From assembly GCF_023516455.1 (NCBI RefSeq), contig NZ_JAMGBA010000001.1, positions 930,001-994,000 on the forward strand: a stretch of 64,000 nucleotides of DNA, given 5' to 3'. The notes beneath the pieces are model-generated. The model had not been told where the DNA came from. It did no database searches and saw only the letters and a list, made by a program, of their open reading frames with translations. Shown here piece after piece: positions 16,387 through 24,856 of this stretch. The position numbers and the translations under genes were made by a program. The DNA comes from Sphingomonas caseinilytica. GTDB taxonomy: Bacteria > Pseudomonadota > Alphaproteobacteria > Sphingomonadales > Sphingomonadaceae. How positions within the stretch are numbered: the stretch's first letter is position 1; the number at the start of each line of letters is the position of its first letter.

Positions 16387-17775
16387 ATGACAGACCAATT
16401 TTTCTTCTGCGGAATCGGCGGCAGCGGGATGCTGCCCCTGGCCGCTATATTGCGCGCCGGCGGGGCCCGCGTCGCCGGATCCGACCGATCGCTCGATGCG
16501 GGCCGGCTTGCTGCCAAGTTCGAATATCTCCGATCGCTCGGGATCGGACTTGCCCCGCAGGACGGATCGGGCCTCGGCGAAGGGGTGACGCTGGTAACCT
16601 CCGCTGCGGTTGAGGAAACGATTCCCGACGTCATGCGGGCGACGGAGCTTGGTCTCGATCGCCTGACCCGGCCGCAGCTGCTGGCAAAATTGCTCAATGC
16701 CGCCCAGACGAGCATCGCCGTCGGCGGAACCAGTGGGAAATCGACCGTAACCGGAATGATCGGGTGGATCCTGCATGCGCTCCACCGCCAGCCGACGGTG
16801 ATGAACGGCGCGGTGATGAAGAATTTTGTATCGCCCGGCGCACCCTTTGCATCGGCGCTGGTCGGCGACCCTGAGCTATTCGTGAGCGAAGTCGACGAAA
16901 GCGACGGTTCGATCGCACTTTACCGGCCGACGGTGGCGGTGCTGGGCAACATCAGCCTCGATCATAAGGAAATGGATGAGCTGCGCGCGCTGTTCGGCGG
17001 CTTCCTTGGCGCCGCCGACAAGGCCGTCGTCAATCTCGATGATCCGGAAGCGCGGCTGCTGGCCGACACGCTGCCCGCGGATCGGTTGGTCAGCTTTGGA
17101 TTCGATAGCCCGGCTGCAAATTTGCGCGGTCGCAGCCTTCAGCTGCGGCAGGACGGCGTCCAATTTGATGTCGAACTGGGCGAGGAACGGCAAAGGGTCG
17201 ACCTCCCCCTCCCCGGCCGCCACAATGCGATGAATGCGCTGGCCGCGTTGGCGGCCGTACATGCTATCGGCATCCCGCTGTCGGACGCCGCCGCTGCGCT
17301 TGGGCGTTTCGCGGGTCTCAAGCGCCGGTTGGAAACTGTTGGCGTCGCCGGCGGCGTGACGGTGATCGACGATTTCGCCCACAATCCGGACAAGATCGCG
17401 GCGACATTGGAAACGCTGACGGCAGGACCTGGCCGGCTTCTGATCATGTTCCAGCCGCATGGCTATGGTCCGCTCGCGAAGATGGGTCAGGAACTCGCGG
17501 AAACTTTCGCCAAGGGAATGCGGGACGGCGACCGGCTTTATCTTCCCGATCCGGTTTACCAGGGCGGAACCGTCGACAAGTCGCGTGGCTCCGACTGGCT
17601 GGCCAACGCGATCAACGAAGCCGGGGGGCATGCCGAGCATCTTCCCGAGCGGAGCGCGATCGGCGAGCGTTTGTTGTCCGAAGCCTTGCCCGGCGATCGC
17701 ATCGCAATCCTGGGCGCCCGCGATGACACGCTAAGCGAGTTCGCCGCGGACCTGGTCGAACGGCTAGGAACCTGA
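16387..17775 (+). CDS. mpl: Mpl-like UDP-MurNAc:tripeptide ligase (Mur ligase family)
   Basis: Mur ligase of about 462 residues. It has the N-terminal CGIGGSGM nucleotide-binding start of MurC/Mpl, the ATP P-loop GGTSGKST, EVDESDGS, the NISLDHKEM region, HNAMNALAA, and the C-terminal domain entry DDFAHNPDKIAATL. MurC and Mpl are hard to separate by eye. The divergent LD-carboxypeptidase and the absence of other mur/dcw genes here favour Mpl, which reattaches recycled L-Ala-D-Glu-mDAP to UDP-MurNAc. The start may be the ATG at 16378 or 16387; AGGG is better spaced for 16387. Confidence 0.83.
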   Translation: MTDQFFFCGIGGSGMLPLAAILRAGGARVAGSDRSLDAGRLAAKFEYLRSLGIGLAPQDGSGLGEGVTLVTSAAVEETIPDVMRATELGLDRLTRPQLLAKLLNAAQTSIAVGGTSGKSTVTGMIGWILHALHRQPTVMNGAVMKNFVSPGAPFASALVGDPELFVSEVDESDGSIALYRPTVAVLGNISLDHKEMDELRALFGGFLGAADKAVVNLDDPEARLLADTLPADRLVSFGFDSPAANLRGRSLQLRQDGVQFDVELGEERQRVDLPLPGRHNAMNALAALAAVHAIGIPLSDAAAALGRFAGLKRRLETVGVAGGVTVIDDFAHNPDKIAATLETLTAGPGRLLIMFQPHGYGPLAKMGQELAETFAKGMRDGDRLYLPDPVYQGGTVDKSRGSDWLANAINEAGGHAEHLPERSAIGERLLSEALPGDRIAILGARDDTLSEFAADLVERLGT

Positions 17776-17799
17776 ACCGCATTTGGCGATTGGAGGACC

Positions 17800-18183
17800 A
17801 TGTCCGCAATTGGCAGGGTAATCGGCTGGAAGCTCAACCGCGATCAACGTCGCGACCTGCTGGAGCAGTTTCCGCCGCGCTACCCGGACACCATCGCCGA
17901 CCATGTCACGCTGAAAACCAATAGCGAGCGTGAAGAGCTTCCCGGCCCTGCAGAAGCGGCCATCGTCGGTAGTGCCGATGATGGAGACAGCCTGGAATGC
18001 CTGGTCGTAACGATCAACGGCACCACCGATCGTCCCGACGGCTCGACGTTCCACATTACATGGTCGCTGGATAAGTCGAAGGGGCGCGAAGCACGGGAAA
18101 GCAATGACGTGCTGCAAGAGAAAGGTTGGGAGCCGTTGGGAACGACAATCCCCATCGAAGTCGAGCCTAAGCGCTGGCCATGA
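17800..18183 (+). CDS. Small protein with two HxT motifs (2H phosphoesterase-like)
   Basis: A 127-residue protein I do not firmly recognise. Two HxT motifs are visible, HVT at residues 35-37 and HIT at 85-87, each next to hydrophobic strand-like residues (ADHVTLK and TFHITWSLD). Paired HxT/S motifs about 50 residues apart define the 2H phosphoesterase fold, which opens 2',3'-cyclic phosphates or acts on RNA ends. GGAGGA lies right before the ATG. The stop overlaps the ATG of the next gene, a HAD phosphatase, by four bases, so the two are translationally coupled. A joint role in nucleotide or RNA-end processing is inferred. Confidence 0.65.
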   Translation: MSAIGRVIGWKLNRDQRRDLLEQFPPRYPDTIADHVTLKTNSEREELPGPAEAAIVGSADDGDSLECLVVTINGTTDRPDGSTFHITWSLDKSKGREARESNDVLQEKGWEPLGTTIPIEVEPKRWP

Positions 18184-18665
18184 ACCGGCAGCTATTCCTC
18201 GATTGCGACGGAGTGCTGGCCGATTTCGATGCTGGCGCGCGCCAATTGCTCGGCATGTCATCGCGGTCCTTCGAAGACCGCTATGGGAAGCGCGAATTCT
18301 GGCGGCGGATCGCCCGCGATCCGGACTTTTATGGAACTTTGCCGCTGATGGCTGATGCCCGGCAGCTGTTCGACGCGGTCGCGCACCTGGATCCGATCAT
18401 CCTCACCGGCCTGCCCCTAGGTAATTGGGCGGCGCCTCAGAAGGTCCGCTGGGCGGAGCAGCATTTCCCGGGGACGCACATCATCACCTGCATGGCGCGC
18501 GACAAGTTTCGCCACATGAATGGCGCCGACGTGCTGGTCGATGACCGCGCCGATCATCGCGAAAAGTGGGAAGTCGCCGGCGGGATTTTCGTGCACCACA
18601 AGGATGCGCGAAGCAGCATTGCCGAACTCGCCGAAATCTATCCTACGGTGAAAATGCCGGCTTAA
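18180..18665 (+). CDS. HAD hydrolase, 5'(3')-deoxyribonucleotidase-like
   Basis: A 161-residue haloacid-dehalogenase-fold phosphatase. Motif I is LFLDCDGVLADFD, with nucleophile and acid Asp residues, motif II is ILTGLP, and motif IV is VLVDDRADH. The cap region and length fit the NT5C-like 5' nucleotidase group that dephosphorylates (deoxy)nucleoside monophosphates. It overlaps the preceding 2H-like gene by ATGA. Its own stop lies only three bases from the stop of the converging gene. The true substrate is unknown. Confidence 0.85.
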   Translation: MNRQLFLDCDGVLADFDAGARQLLGMSSRSFEDRYGKREFWRRIARDPDFYGTLPLMADARQLFDAVAHLDPIILTGLPLGNWAAPQKVRWAEQHFPGTHIITCMARDKFRHMNGADVLVDDRADHREKWEVAGGIFVHHKDARSSIAELAEIYPTVKMPA

Positions 18666-18668
18666 GGC

Positions 18669-19220
18669 TTAGGCGGCAGCGGCCTGATCGACCTTTTCCA
18701 CCCACTCCGGCCAGAACACCGGTTCACGCGTGGACCAGCCCGGTGCGGTTGCCGCGCTTTCGCTGATCGACTGCAGAAGCACGCGGCGGCGATCCGGGTG
18801 GAGATGCGGCAAGGCAGCGGCGGCGCAGAAAGCCGCCGGAAGCCACGGCCGGACACCGGCGCCCATCAGCCGCTCATAGAGGAAGCGGAAGGCCGCGAAA
18901 TTCGGCAGCCGGTCCTGACCAAGGTCGAATGCCGCAAGCGTTACCAGCATTCCCAGGAACGGCTCGATCATGTCGAGGCCGCTGTCGTCCGGGATCTGGA
19001 CGCGAAGATGGTCGAGTTGCTTGTAGAAGCGGGACTGGGCGGCAATGGCGGCAGCTTCGATTTCGTCGCGTGCCCAGGTCTCCAGCGGATCGGAGCGGCC
19101 ATAGGCGACATCAAGCGAACGGCGAATATAACGCTGCGTCGCCTTCGGAAAGGAAGCGAACTCTTTCAATTCCGAGATGAGCAGCGCCCCACCGGCTGGC
19201 TGGCTCGTCCTCGTGGCCAT
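18669..19220 (-). CDS. Conserved helical protein of unknown function
   Basis: Unrecognised 183-residue cytoplasmic protein, mostly helical by composition. No signal peptide or catalytic motif is visible. It contains FASFPKATQRYIRRSLDVAY near the N-terminus, a hydrophobic helix GMLVTLAAFDLGQ in the middle, and ends EWVEKVDQAAAA. AAAAGGAGTCGGGG precedes the ATG, a convincing ribosome-binding site, so the gene is real. It converges with the HAD gene, with three bases between stops. Confidence 0.75.
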   Translation of the reverse strand: MATRTSQPAGGALLISELKEFASFPKATQRYIRRSLDVAYGRSDPLETWARDEIEAAAIAAQSRFYKQLDHLRVQIPDDSGLDMIEPFLGMLVTLAAFDLGQDRLPNFAAFRFLYERLMGAGVRPWLPAAFCAAAALPHLHPDRRRVLLQSISESAATAPGWSTREPVFWPEWVEKVDQAAAA

Positions 19221-19437
19221 GATCCCCGACTCCTTTTACCCTCAGGCAGGATCATGAGGCCGATTGGGTTTCCAATCTCTTAACCAAAATCCCACCCCCC
19301 ATTCATATTGAATCAAAGGGGAGTCTTGGCCGCAACATGAAATTCTCACATTGCCGTCATCTTTGGCGAAGCTGTGTTCTTGAAAGCACGATAAGGCACG
19401 GGAATTTCCGCACCTATTCAATTATCCCCAGAAAAAT

Positions 19438-19662
19438 TTACTCGGGAAATCCGGAAGATGGCGCTGGTTTGTCCTTCCCGGGCTGGGTTGTAGCGATGGG
19501 ATCGGACGCATCCATCGACTCGTCGCTGCCAAGATCGACCTTCGCATCGTCATCGTCCGGATGCTTCTTGACCTTGAGCTCAAGCTCCCGATCCGGTTCG
19601 CCCGACAAGGTCGGAGGCGGCGCCTTGCTGTCCGCAGCTTCATTTTTCTTGATGTCGGCCAT
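19438..19662 (-). CDS. Small acidic hydrophilic protein
   Basis: A 74-residue protein beginning MADIKKNEAADSK, very rich in Asp, Glu, Lys, Ser and Pro (HPDDDDAKVDLGSDESMDAS) and probably disordered. GGAGG lies about ten bases before the ATG at 19662; the frame is open further upstream to 19899 but that extension overlaps the divergent histidine kinase start and has no ribosome-binding site. Function unknown. The 217-base gap between its stop and the next gene start (19221-19437) contains nothing I can identify. Confidence 0.6.
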   Translation of the reverse strand: MADIKKNEAADSKAPPPTLSGEPDRELELKVKKHPDDDDAKVDLGSDESMDASDPIATTQPGKDKPAPSSGFPE

Positions 19663-19828
19663 GGCCTTGAAAGCCTCCTGAAAATTCGGTTCAGGTGCAA
19701 AACGAGTGGCTGTGGCAGCTCGTTCCGCCGTCCGCGGCGGATTTGTTCGACCGAGAGGCGGCGTAAGTCTGCCAACGGACAAGCGTAACATTGTGGTTTG
19801 GGCGCAAGATTCCCTAATGAGAGTGACA

Positions 19829-21043
19829 ATGTCCGTGGCTTCTTCATTTTCGTCCCAGGGTCGCTTTGCCGACTGGCGTCTCGCGACCCAGTCGATCATT
19901 GGATTCTGGTCCTTCTACCTGGTGACGGTCCTACTTCGCGGCCTGGTCGGGCCCGAGGCCGCATCGGCGATCAGCTTTCGCGCCTTTAACGCAGCGCTAG
20001 GCCTGGTTCTTACTTTCCTGATTTACATCGCGATCCGGATGTTCGCCCGCGAAGGCAGCATTCGACGAATGGCGATAGTCGCCGCGATTGCCGCTCTTCC
20101 CGCTGCGGTCCTAATGGCGACGGCGAGCCTCAGGATGTCGACCTGGGCCAATCCGATGGGCGAAACATCCAAGATCATGACCCAGGAAGGCGTCGCGATC
20201 GTCCAGCGCGGCAACAATGTCCGCATCGTCAAGGGCGACGGCGACGAGCTGGAAGTAAACCTGCCGCCGATGGAGGAGATCATCGGCGACAAGATGCCGC
20301 GCCTGATCGCGGACGGCACGGCGACCTGGTACTTCCTGCTCGCCGCCTGGTGCGCCTTCTTCATCGCCATGACGCAGCAGCATCGAACGCGGATTACCGA
20401 GCTTCGGCTGGCCGAGGCCGAAACCGCCGCTCACGCCGCCCAGGTCCGAGCATTGCGTTACCAGGTCAATCCGCACTTCCTCTTCAACACCCTCAACAGC
20501 CTTTCCTCTCTCGTCATGTCGGGACGTTCCGACCGGGCCGAGAATATGCTGATGGCACTCTCCACCTTCTTCCGGACCAGCCTTTCGATCGATCCGTCGG
20601 CCGATGTCAGCCTGGCCGAGGAAATCGGGCTGCAGAAGCTCTATTTGGATATCGAGAAAGTCCGTTTTCCGGATCGGCTGGAGGTCGATATCGACATTCC
20701 CGAGGAGCTGGAACAGGCGCGCGTTCCGGCATTGATCCTTCAGCCGCTGATCGAAAACGCCATCAAGTACGGCGTTTCGCAGACCACGGCGCGGGTGAAG
20801 CTGTCGGTCCGCGCTCGCGCACTGGATGGCGGCCGGATGCAGCTGGACGTGATCAACCGCGCGGTTGGCGGCACAACCAGGAAGGTTCCGCCGATTCCTA
20901 CCCACACGGGCACTGGCCTAGGCCTGTCCAACGTCAGCCAGCGGCTTGAAGCCCACTTCGGCAAGCGAGCGGATTGTCGCTTCGGACCGATCGAAGGTGG
21001 TTACGAAGTTTCGCTCGCCATGCCATTGGAAGAAGATGACTGA
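19829..21043 (+). CDS. Sensor histidine kinase, LytS type
   Basis: Membrane histidine kinase of about 404 residues paired with a LytTR regulator. There are two to three N-terminal membrane helices, a periplasmic loop of about 80 residues (containing EGVAIVQRGNNVRIVKGDG), a further membrane helix (YFLLAAWCAFFIA), a coiled linker, then the His_kinase box QVNPHFLFNTLNSLSSLV and an HATPase domain with LIENAIKYG and TGTGLGLSNV. Several starts are possible; ATG 19829 has GAGAG five bases upstream, and ATG 19817 is the alternative. The 3' end overlaps the regulator gene by eight bases. Confidence 0.92.
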   Translation: MSVASSFSSQGRFADWRLATQSIIGFWSFYLVTVLLRGLVGPEAASAISFRAFNAALGLVLTFLIYIAIRMFAREGSIRRMAIVAAIAALPAAVLMATASLRMSTWANPMGETSKIMTQEGVAIVQRGNNVRIVKGDGDELEVNLPPMEEIIGDKMPRLIADGTATWYFLLAAWCAFFIAMTQQHRTRITELRLAEAETAAHAAQVRALRYQVNPHFLFNTLNSLSSLVMSGRSDRAENMLMALSTFFRTSLSIDPSADVSLAEEIGLQKLYLDIEKVRFPDRLEVDIDIPEELEQARVPALILQPLIENAIKYGVSQTTARVKLSVRARALDGGRMQLDVINRAVGGTTRKVPPIPTHTGTGLGLSNVSQRLEAHFGKRADCRFGPIEGGYEVSLAMPLEEDD

Positions 21044-21794
21044 CGAGACTCAGCTGAAAATATTGATCGCCGACGACGAACCGCTTGCAGCGGAGCGTCT
21101 GCAGATGCTGCTTGCCCGTATCGAGGGCGTCTACCTGGTGGGCACCGCCCACGACGGGGAAAGCGCGGTTCGCATGGCGGAGGCGCTGGAGCCGAATCTG
21201 GTTCTGCTCGACATCGCCATGCCGGGCCTGGACGGGATCGAGGTGGCGCGTGCCTTGTCGCGCAGCGGAGATTCGCCGGCCGTAGTGTTCATCACGGCCT
21301 TCGATCAGTTCGCCGTGGCAGCCTTCGACGTGGCGGCCATCGACTATCTGATGAAGCCGGTGGAAGCGGACCGATTGTCGCGATCGATCGAACGGGCCCG
21401 CGCCTATCTGATCGCGCGAGAGGATCGTGCGCCCGACGAATTGCCGGCCGCACCCACCTCTCCCTGGCTGGAAGAATTCTGGGCGTCCGACCTGTCGGGC
21501 CTGGTCAGGATCGCGGCTCGCGACATCGACCGGGTAACGGCGGAGCGCGACTATATGCGCCTTCATGTCGGCAAGCGCAGTTGGCTGATCCACCATTCCA
21601 TGGCCGCGCTCGAGGAGGGTCTGGATCCTGACCTGTTCGTCCGGCTTCACCGATCGGCAATCGTCCGGCGCGACTTCATCGCGGGCTTCAGCCGCAACGC
21701 GTCCGGCCGCTGGATCGCGCGCCTGGCCGACGGCAACGAACAGCCCGTGGGACGCCTCTACGCCGATCAGGTCCGGGCGATAGCCGGACGCTAA
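21036..21794 (+). CDS. LytTR-family response regulator
   Basis: A 252-residue regulator. The receiver domain (about 1-125) has the acidic pair in LIADDEPLA, phospho-acceptor Asp in VLLDIAMPG, and the conserved Lys in DYLMKPVEAD. A LytTR DNA-binding domain follows (about 145-250: AARDIDRVTAERDYMRLHV, RLHRSAIVRRDFI). The ATG at 21036 overlaps the kinase stop, which fixes the start and shows coupled expression. Targets are unknown; LytTR proteins bind direct repeats upstream of their targets, often membrane or envelope genes. Confidence 0.93.
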   Translation: MTDETQLKILIADDEPLAAERLQMLLARIEGVYLVGTAHDGESAVRMAEALEPNLVLLDIAMPGLDGIEVARALSRSGDSPAVVFITAFDQFAVAAFDVAAIDYLMKPVEADRLSRSIERARAYLIAREDRAPDELPAAPTSPWLEEFWASDLSGLVRIAARDIDRVTAERDYMRLHVGKRSWLIHHSMAALEEGLDPDLFVRLHRSAIVRRDFIAGFSRNASGRWIARLADGNEQPVGRLYADQVRAIAGR

Positions 21795-21797
21795 GCC

Positions 21798-21992
21798 TTA
21801 CGGCTGTATCGTGAGTTCGTGAACGGCAGCATCGCTGCTGATCTGCGCCTGGAATTTGGCGACGGCCGCGGAATTTTCAGCCCGCGCCTTGCATACCTGT
21901 TCTTCTGGAGAGCGCGCAGTTTCGCAGGCGAAGGCCTGTGTCGCGAGAGTCGCGCCGCACATAGCCACCGCCACACCGATGGTCCGAAACAT
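21798..21992 (-). CDS. Small exported protein with two cysteines
   Basis: A 64-residue protein with a signal peptide (MFRTIGVAVAMCGATLATQAF, cleavage near AFA-CET). The mature part is about 42 residues with two Cys (CETARSPEEQVC) that could form a disulfide in the periplasm. AAGGAG precedes the ATG at 21992 at good spacing. It ends three bases from the stop of the converging LytTR gene. No known family recognised. Confidence 0.7.
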   Translation of the reverse strand: MFRTIGVAVAMCGATLATQAFACETARSPEEQVCKARAENSAAVAKFQAQISSDAAVHELTIQP

Positions 21993-22193
21993 CGATTGAG
22001 CTCCTTAGCCAAGGCTGCGACGCGAAGGAGGGTCGGGATGTCAGGGGTCTCCCCTCCGCTCGCGCCGCAGACTTACACAAACGCCGATTCCATATATTTT
22101 ACACCCTGCGCTCGACGGGCATTGCCGGGGCCTCGACCGGTGAATGATACGATGGACGAACGGTCGCTGGTCGCCGACGAACGGCGGACTTGC

Positions 22194-23450
22194 CTATGCT
22201 TCCTCGCGCTCGCCCCGCGACGCGACACCGGTCACCGTAACGTCCCACGTCACATTGCCGAGCGTCCGGGTAATGTCGGGCAGCACCTCGACCGCGATGA
22301 GCAGCGCCAGCGGCTCGATCGGTACACCCATGGCCAACGCGATCGGCGCGATCGACGTCACGAACGACAGCGCCCCGGGCAGGCTCACCGCCCAATAGCT
22401 GGCAACCGCCGCCACGGCGAAACCGGCGATCAGATTGCCAGCATGAAGCTCGACGCCCATCCAGTAAGCGACATAGATCGCGACCGATACGTTCATCGCC
22501 GGACCGGTCGCCCGGAATAGCGCGACTGCCAGCGGCAGCGTCACGTCGGCATTGCGCTGCGGAACGCGAAGATTCTTCGCCGCATCCAGCATTGCCGGGA
22601 GCGACGCGAGGCTCGATTGCGTCGAGATGGCGACCGCCTGCGGCGGGATCATCGCCCGGGCGAAATCGCCCAGCTTCCAGCCCGCGTAAGTAATCGCGAT
22701 GACGTAGGCGAGCAGCGTCACGACAAGGCCAACCAGCGAGACCAGGATGACGTAATGTAGCACCGCGCCAAAGGCCGCTCCGCCCGCTCCCGCGCCGACC
22801 GCGAAGGCCAGTCCCAGCACACCGATCGGTGCCAGCGCCAGCACCCAACCGACGACGACGAGCATCGCGTCCTGGATGCCTTTGAAGAACTTCGCGATTG
22901 CCTGCCGCCCGTCCGCATCGATGCGCGTGACCGCGAAGGCAAAGATCGCGGTGAAGACGACAAGAGCCAGCACCTGGTCGTTTGCTGCCGCAGCGATCGG
23001 GTTGGTAGGAATGAGGCTCCGCAGCCAATCCTGCACCGTCGGAACGGATGCAGCCGTTGCCGCGCTGTCGACGCTTGCCAGGCCAGCTCGCAAGGCCTCG
23101 GCCGAACTCGCCGGCAGCGGGAACGCCTCCAGCAGCGCCGGCATCGCAAGCGCGCCGAACGCCGCGGAGCTGGTCAGCACGATGACGAACCACATCACTG
23201 AACGTCCGGCAATGCGACCCGCCCGCGCCTGGTCGGCGCCTGAAACGACGCCGGTCACCAGCAACGAAATGATCAGCGGGATGACCGTCATCTTCAACGC
23301 GTCGAGCCACAACCCGCCGACAGTGGAAGCGATGGTAATCAGTGGCTGCCGAATCCCGTCACCCGCCTGGTTGGACAGGGCGCCGAGCAGCAGTCCGACG
23401 ACCAGCGCGCCGAGCACCAGCCATGTGGCGCGCTTGCCGCCAGCCTTCAT
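22194..23450 (-). CDS. Dicarboxylate/amino acid:cation symporter (DAACS/SDF family)
   Basis: Inner-membrane secondary transporter of 418 residues with about eight membrane helices plus re-entrant loops, like GltP/DctA. Family signatures include the early LWLDALKMTVIPLI, the serine-containing region AVAISTQSSLASLPAML, and TGPAMNVSVAIYVAY. It imports dicarboxylates or acidic/neutral amino acids with H+ or Na+. Its ATG overlaps the stop of the upstream exported methyltransferase-like gene by four bases. The 200 bases beyond its stop hold nothing identifiable. Confidence 0.9.
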   Translation of the reverse strand: MKAGGKRATWLVLGALVVGLLLGALSNQAGDGIRQPLITIASTVGGLWLDALKMTVIPLIISLLVTGVVSGADQARAGRIAGRSVMWFVIVLTSSAAFGALAMPALLEAFPLPASSAEALRAGLASVDSAATAASVPTVQDWLRSLIPTNPIAAAANDQVLALVVFTAIFAFAVTRIDADGRQAIAKFFKGIQDAMLVVVGWVLALAPIGVLGLAFAVGAGAGGAAFGAVLHYVILVSLVGLVVTLLAYVIAITYAGWKLGDFARAMIPPQAVAISTQSSLASLPAMLDAAKNLRVPQRNADVTLPLAVALFRATGPAMNVSVAIYVAYWMGVELHAGNLIAGFAVAAVASYWAVSLPGALSFVTSIAPIALAMGVPIEPLALLIAVEVLPDITRTLGNVTWDVTVTGVASRGEREEA

Positions 23451-24202
23451 TGCGGCTTCCGGAACTTGAAGATGAAGCGGTCGGTCTTGCCCCGTACCTT
23501 CTCGTCGAACACGTTGATGCTGTGATCGTCGGCCGGGTTTTTCAGAAGGTCGCTTTCGCCCTCAAGCACGAAGCCGGCCCGCAGGAAATCCGCCTTCACA
23601 ACCGCCGGATCGATCCGATGGACCTTCTCCACCACGGCGCGGGTATCGCCGCCGGGCGTCGCGATATGGTCGATGATCCCGACGACCGCGCCGGGTTTTG
23701 CCGCTGCATACAGCCGCTGCAGCCAGGCATCCGGTTCCATCCGGCTGATCTTTCGTTCCGCGCTCTCCCAATAAACATCGTGATAGTCGAGGTTCATCAG
23801 GATGAAGTCGTAGGCGCCCACGCCGATCGACGGCTGCTCGAACGGGCTGTTGATCAGCAGCACATTCTTCTGCCGGCCCGCGAACTCGGCGAAGGTCGCC
23901 TTGCGCTTGTCGTTGAGGAACTGGTTGGGCTGCCACACGACGACGAAACCGTCGGGCCCGACCGCCGGTGCCATGATCTCCGCCCAATATTGGTTGGCGC
24001 CGAACATATCGAGCACCCGCATGCCCTTCTCGAGGCCGAGGAAGGAGAGCAGTTCAGCGGGCTTACGACCTTCGTCCAGCTTGATGTTAGCCTCGGTTCG
24101 GGAAGTCGTCGCAGCGACGCTCGCTGCCACATCCGCCGGTTCCGCCCATGCCGCCGCGGGAACTGCCGTTGCCAACAACGCCGCCAGAATAATTCCACGC
24201 AT
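23447..24202 (-). CDS. Exported methyltransferase-fold protein
   Basis: A 251-residue protein with a clear signal peptide (AAAWAEPAD cleavage region) followed by a class I SAM-methyltransferase-like fold. Motif I reads MRVLDMFGANQYWAEIMAP and lacks the usual GxGxG loop. Later strands are recognisable: YDFILMNLDYHDVYW, AVVGIIDHIATPGGD and LRAGFVLEGESDLL. Because SAM is cytoplasmic, an exported copy with a degenerate motif I may not be a methyltransferase at all. Translationally coupled (ATGA) to the downstream symporter gene. Confidence 0.82.
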   Translation of the reverse strand: MRGIILAALLATAVPAAAWAEPADVAASVAATTSRTEANIKLDEGRKPAELLSFLGLEKGMRVLDMFGANQYWAEIMAPAVGPDGFVVVWQPNQFLNDKRKATFAEFAGRQKNVLLINSPFEQPSIGVGAYDFILMNLDYHDVYWESAERKISRMEPDAWLQRLYAAAKPGAVVGIIDHIATPGGDTRAVVEKVHRIDPAVVKADFLRAGFVLEGESDLLKNPADDHSINVFDEKVRGKTDRFIFKFRKPQ

Positions 24203-24409
24203 CGCCCACCTCCGGATTTAGCTTTGACGAAGGCTTATCCTTGGCGGGCCCTCTCCGCCAGTGGGCAAAAACGAGGCGCGGAAATTCGCCGCGATGGCGC
24301 AATGGAGTCGACGAATTAACAAGCTTTCGGGCCGAACCGTGCATCTCCGTAACGATCGAAGCGTTTGCAATTTATGGCCCTGCCGATCTGATCGTTCCCG
24401 GCGGGGTGC

Positions 24410-24447
24410 GAGGCGGCGGGCCGGCCAGCACCGCCGCCTCCTTTTTA
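24410..24447 (+). terminator. Orphan Rho-independent terminator on the plus strand
   Basis: GAGGCGGCGG pairs with CCGCCGCCTC around an 11-base loop and is followed by CTTTTTATT. The U-tract is on the plus strand, yet both flanking genes are on the minus strand. The 207 bases upstream (24203-24409) contain no supported plus-strand gene, so this may end a small RNA. Confidence 0.65.
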
Positions 24448-24454
24448 TTCCCTG

Positions 24455-24856
24455 TCAGCCCCGCCTTCCGATCAGCCGGACGATTGCGGCATGGCGGCTG
24501 GGTTCGTCGCCCGTCGCTGTTTCCAGCGCCGACCGGATCTCATCCAGCTCCACCTCGGTCAGATGCTCGATCCCGATGAATTCGTTGCGAGCATGGCTGA
24601 CCGCGCGGATCAGTTCGTCGAGCTTGGCCTGGATCGCCGCGCCGTCACGGTTCTGGGCGTTCTGGATCAGGAACACCATCAGGAAGGTGACGATGGTCGT
24701 GCCGGTGTTGATCACCAGTTGCCACGTGTCCGACCAGTGGAACAGCGGGCCGCTCAGCCCCCAGGTGACAACGACGGCAAGGGCGATCAGGAAGGCGCGA
24801 GGCCGTCCCGCCGCCGTCGCAACCCGGTTAGCCAGCCGTTCGAACGATGCGATCAT
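24455..24856 (-). CDS. Low-affinity iron permease family membrane protein
   Basis: A 133-residue membrane protein of the Iron_permease (PF04120-type) group: two hydrophobic helices (LIALAVVVTWGLSGPLF and INTGTTIVTFLMVFLIQNAQ) followed by NRDGAAIQAKLDELIRAV and FIGIEHLTEVELDEI, the family signature. In yeast this family was named for iron uptake, but bacterial members are uncharacterised and transport is not established. GGAGAGACGAGGA precedes the ATG at 24856. The start overlaps the 3' end of the oxidase gene by 29 bases. Confidence 0.87.
   Translation of the reverse strand: MIASFERLANRVATAAGRPRAFLIALAVVVTWGLSGPLFHWSDTWQLVINTGTTIVTFLMVFLIQNAQNRDGAAIQAKLDELIRAVSHARNEFIGIEHLTEVELDEIRSALETATGDEPSRHAAIVRLIGRRG

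Noticed and set aside
22099..23310. 403-codon minus-strand frame
   Set aside because: Shifted frame of the symporter with Arg/Gly-rich nonsense sequence.
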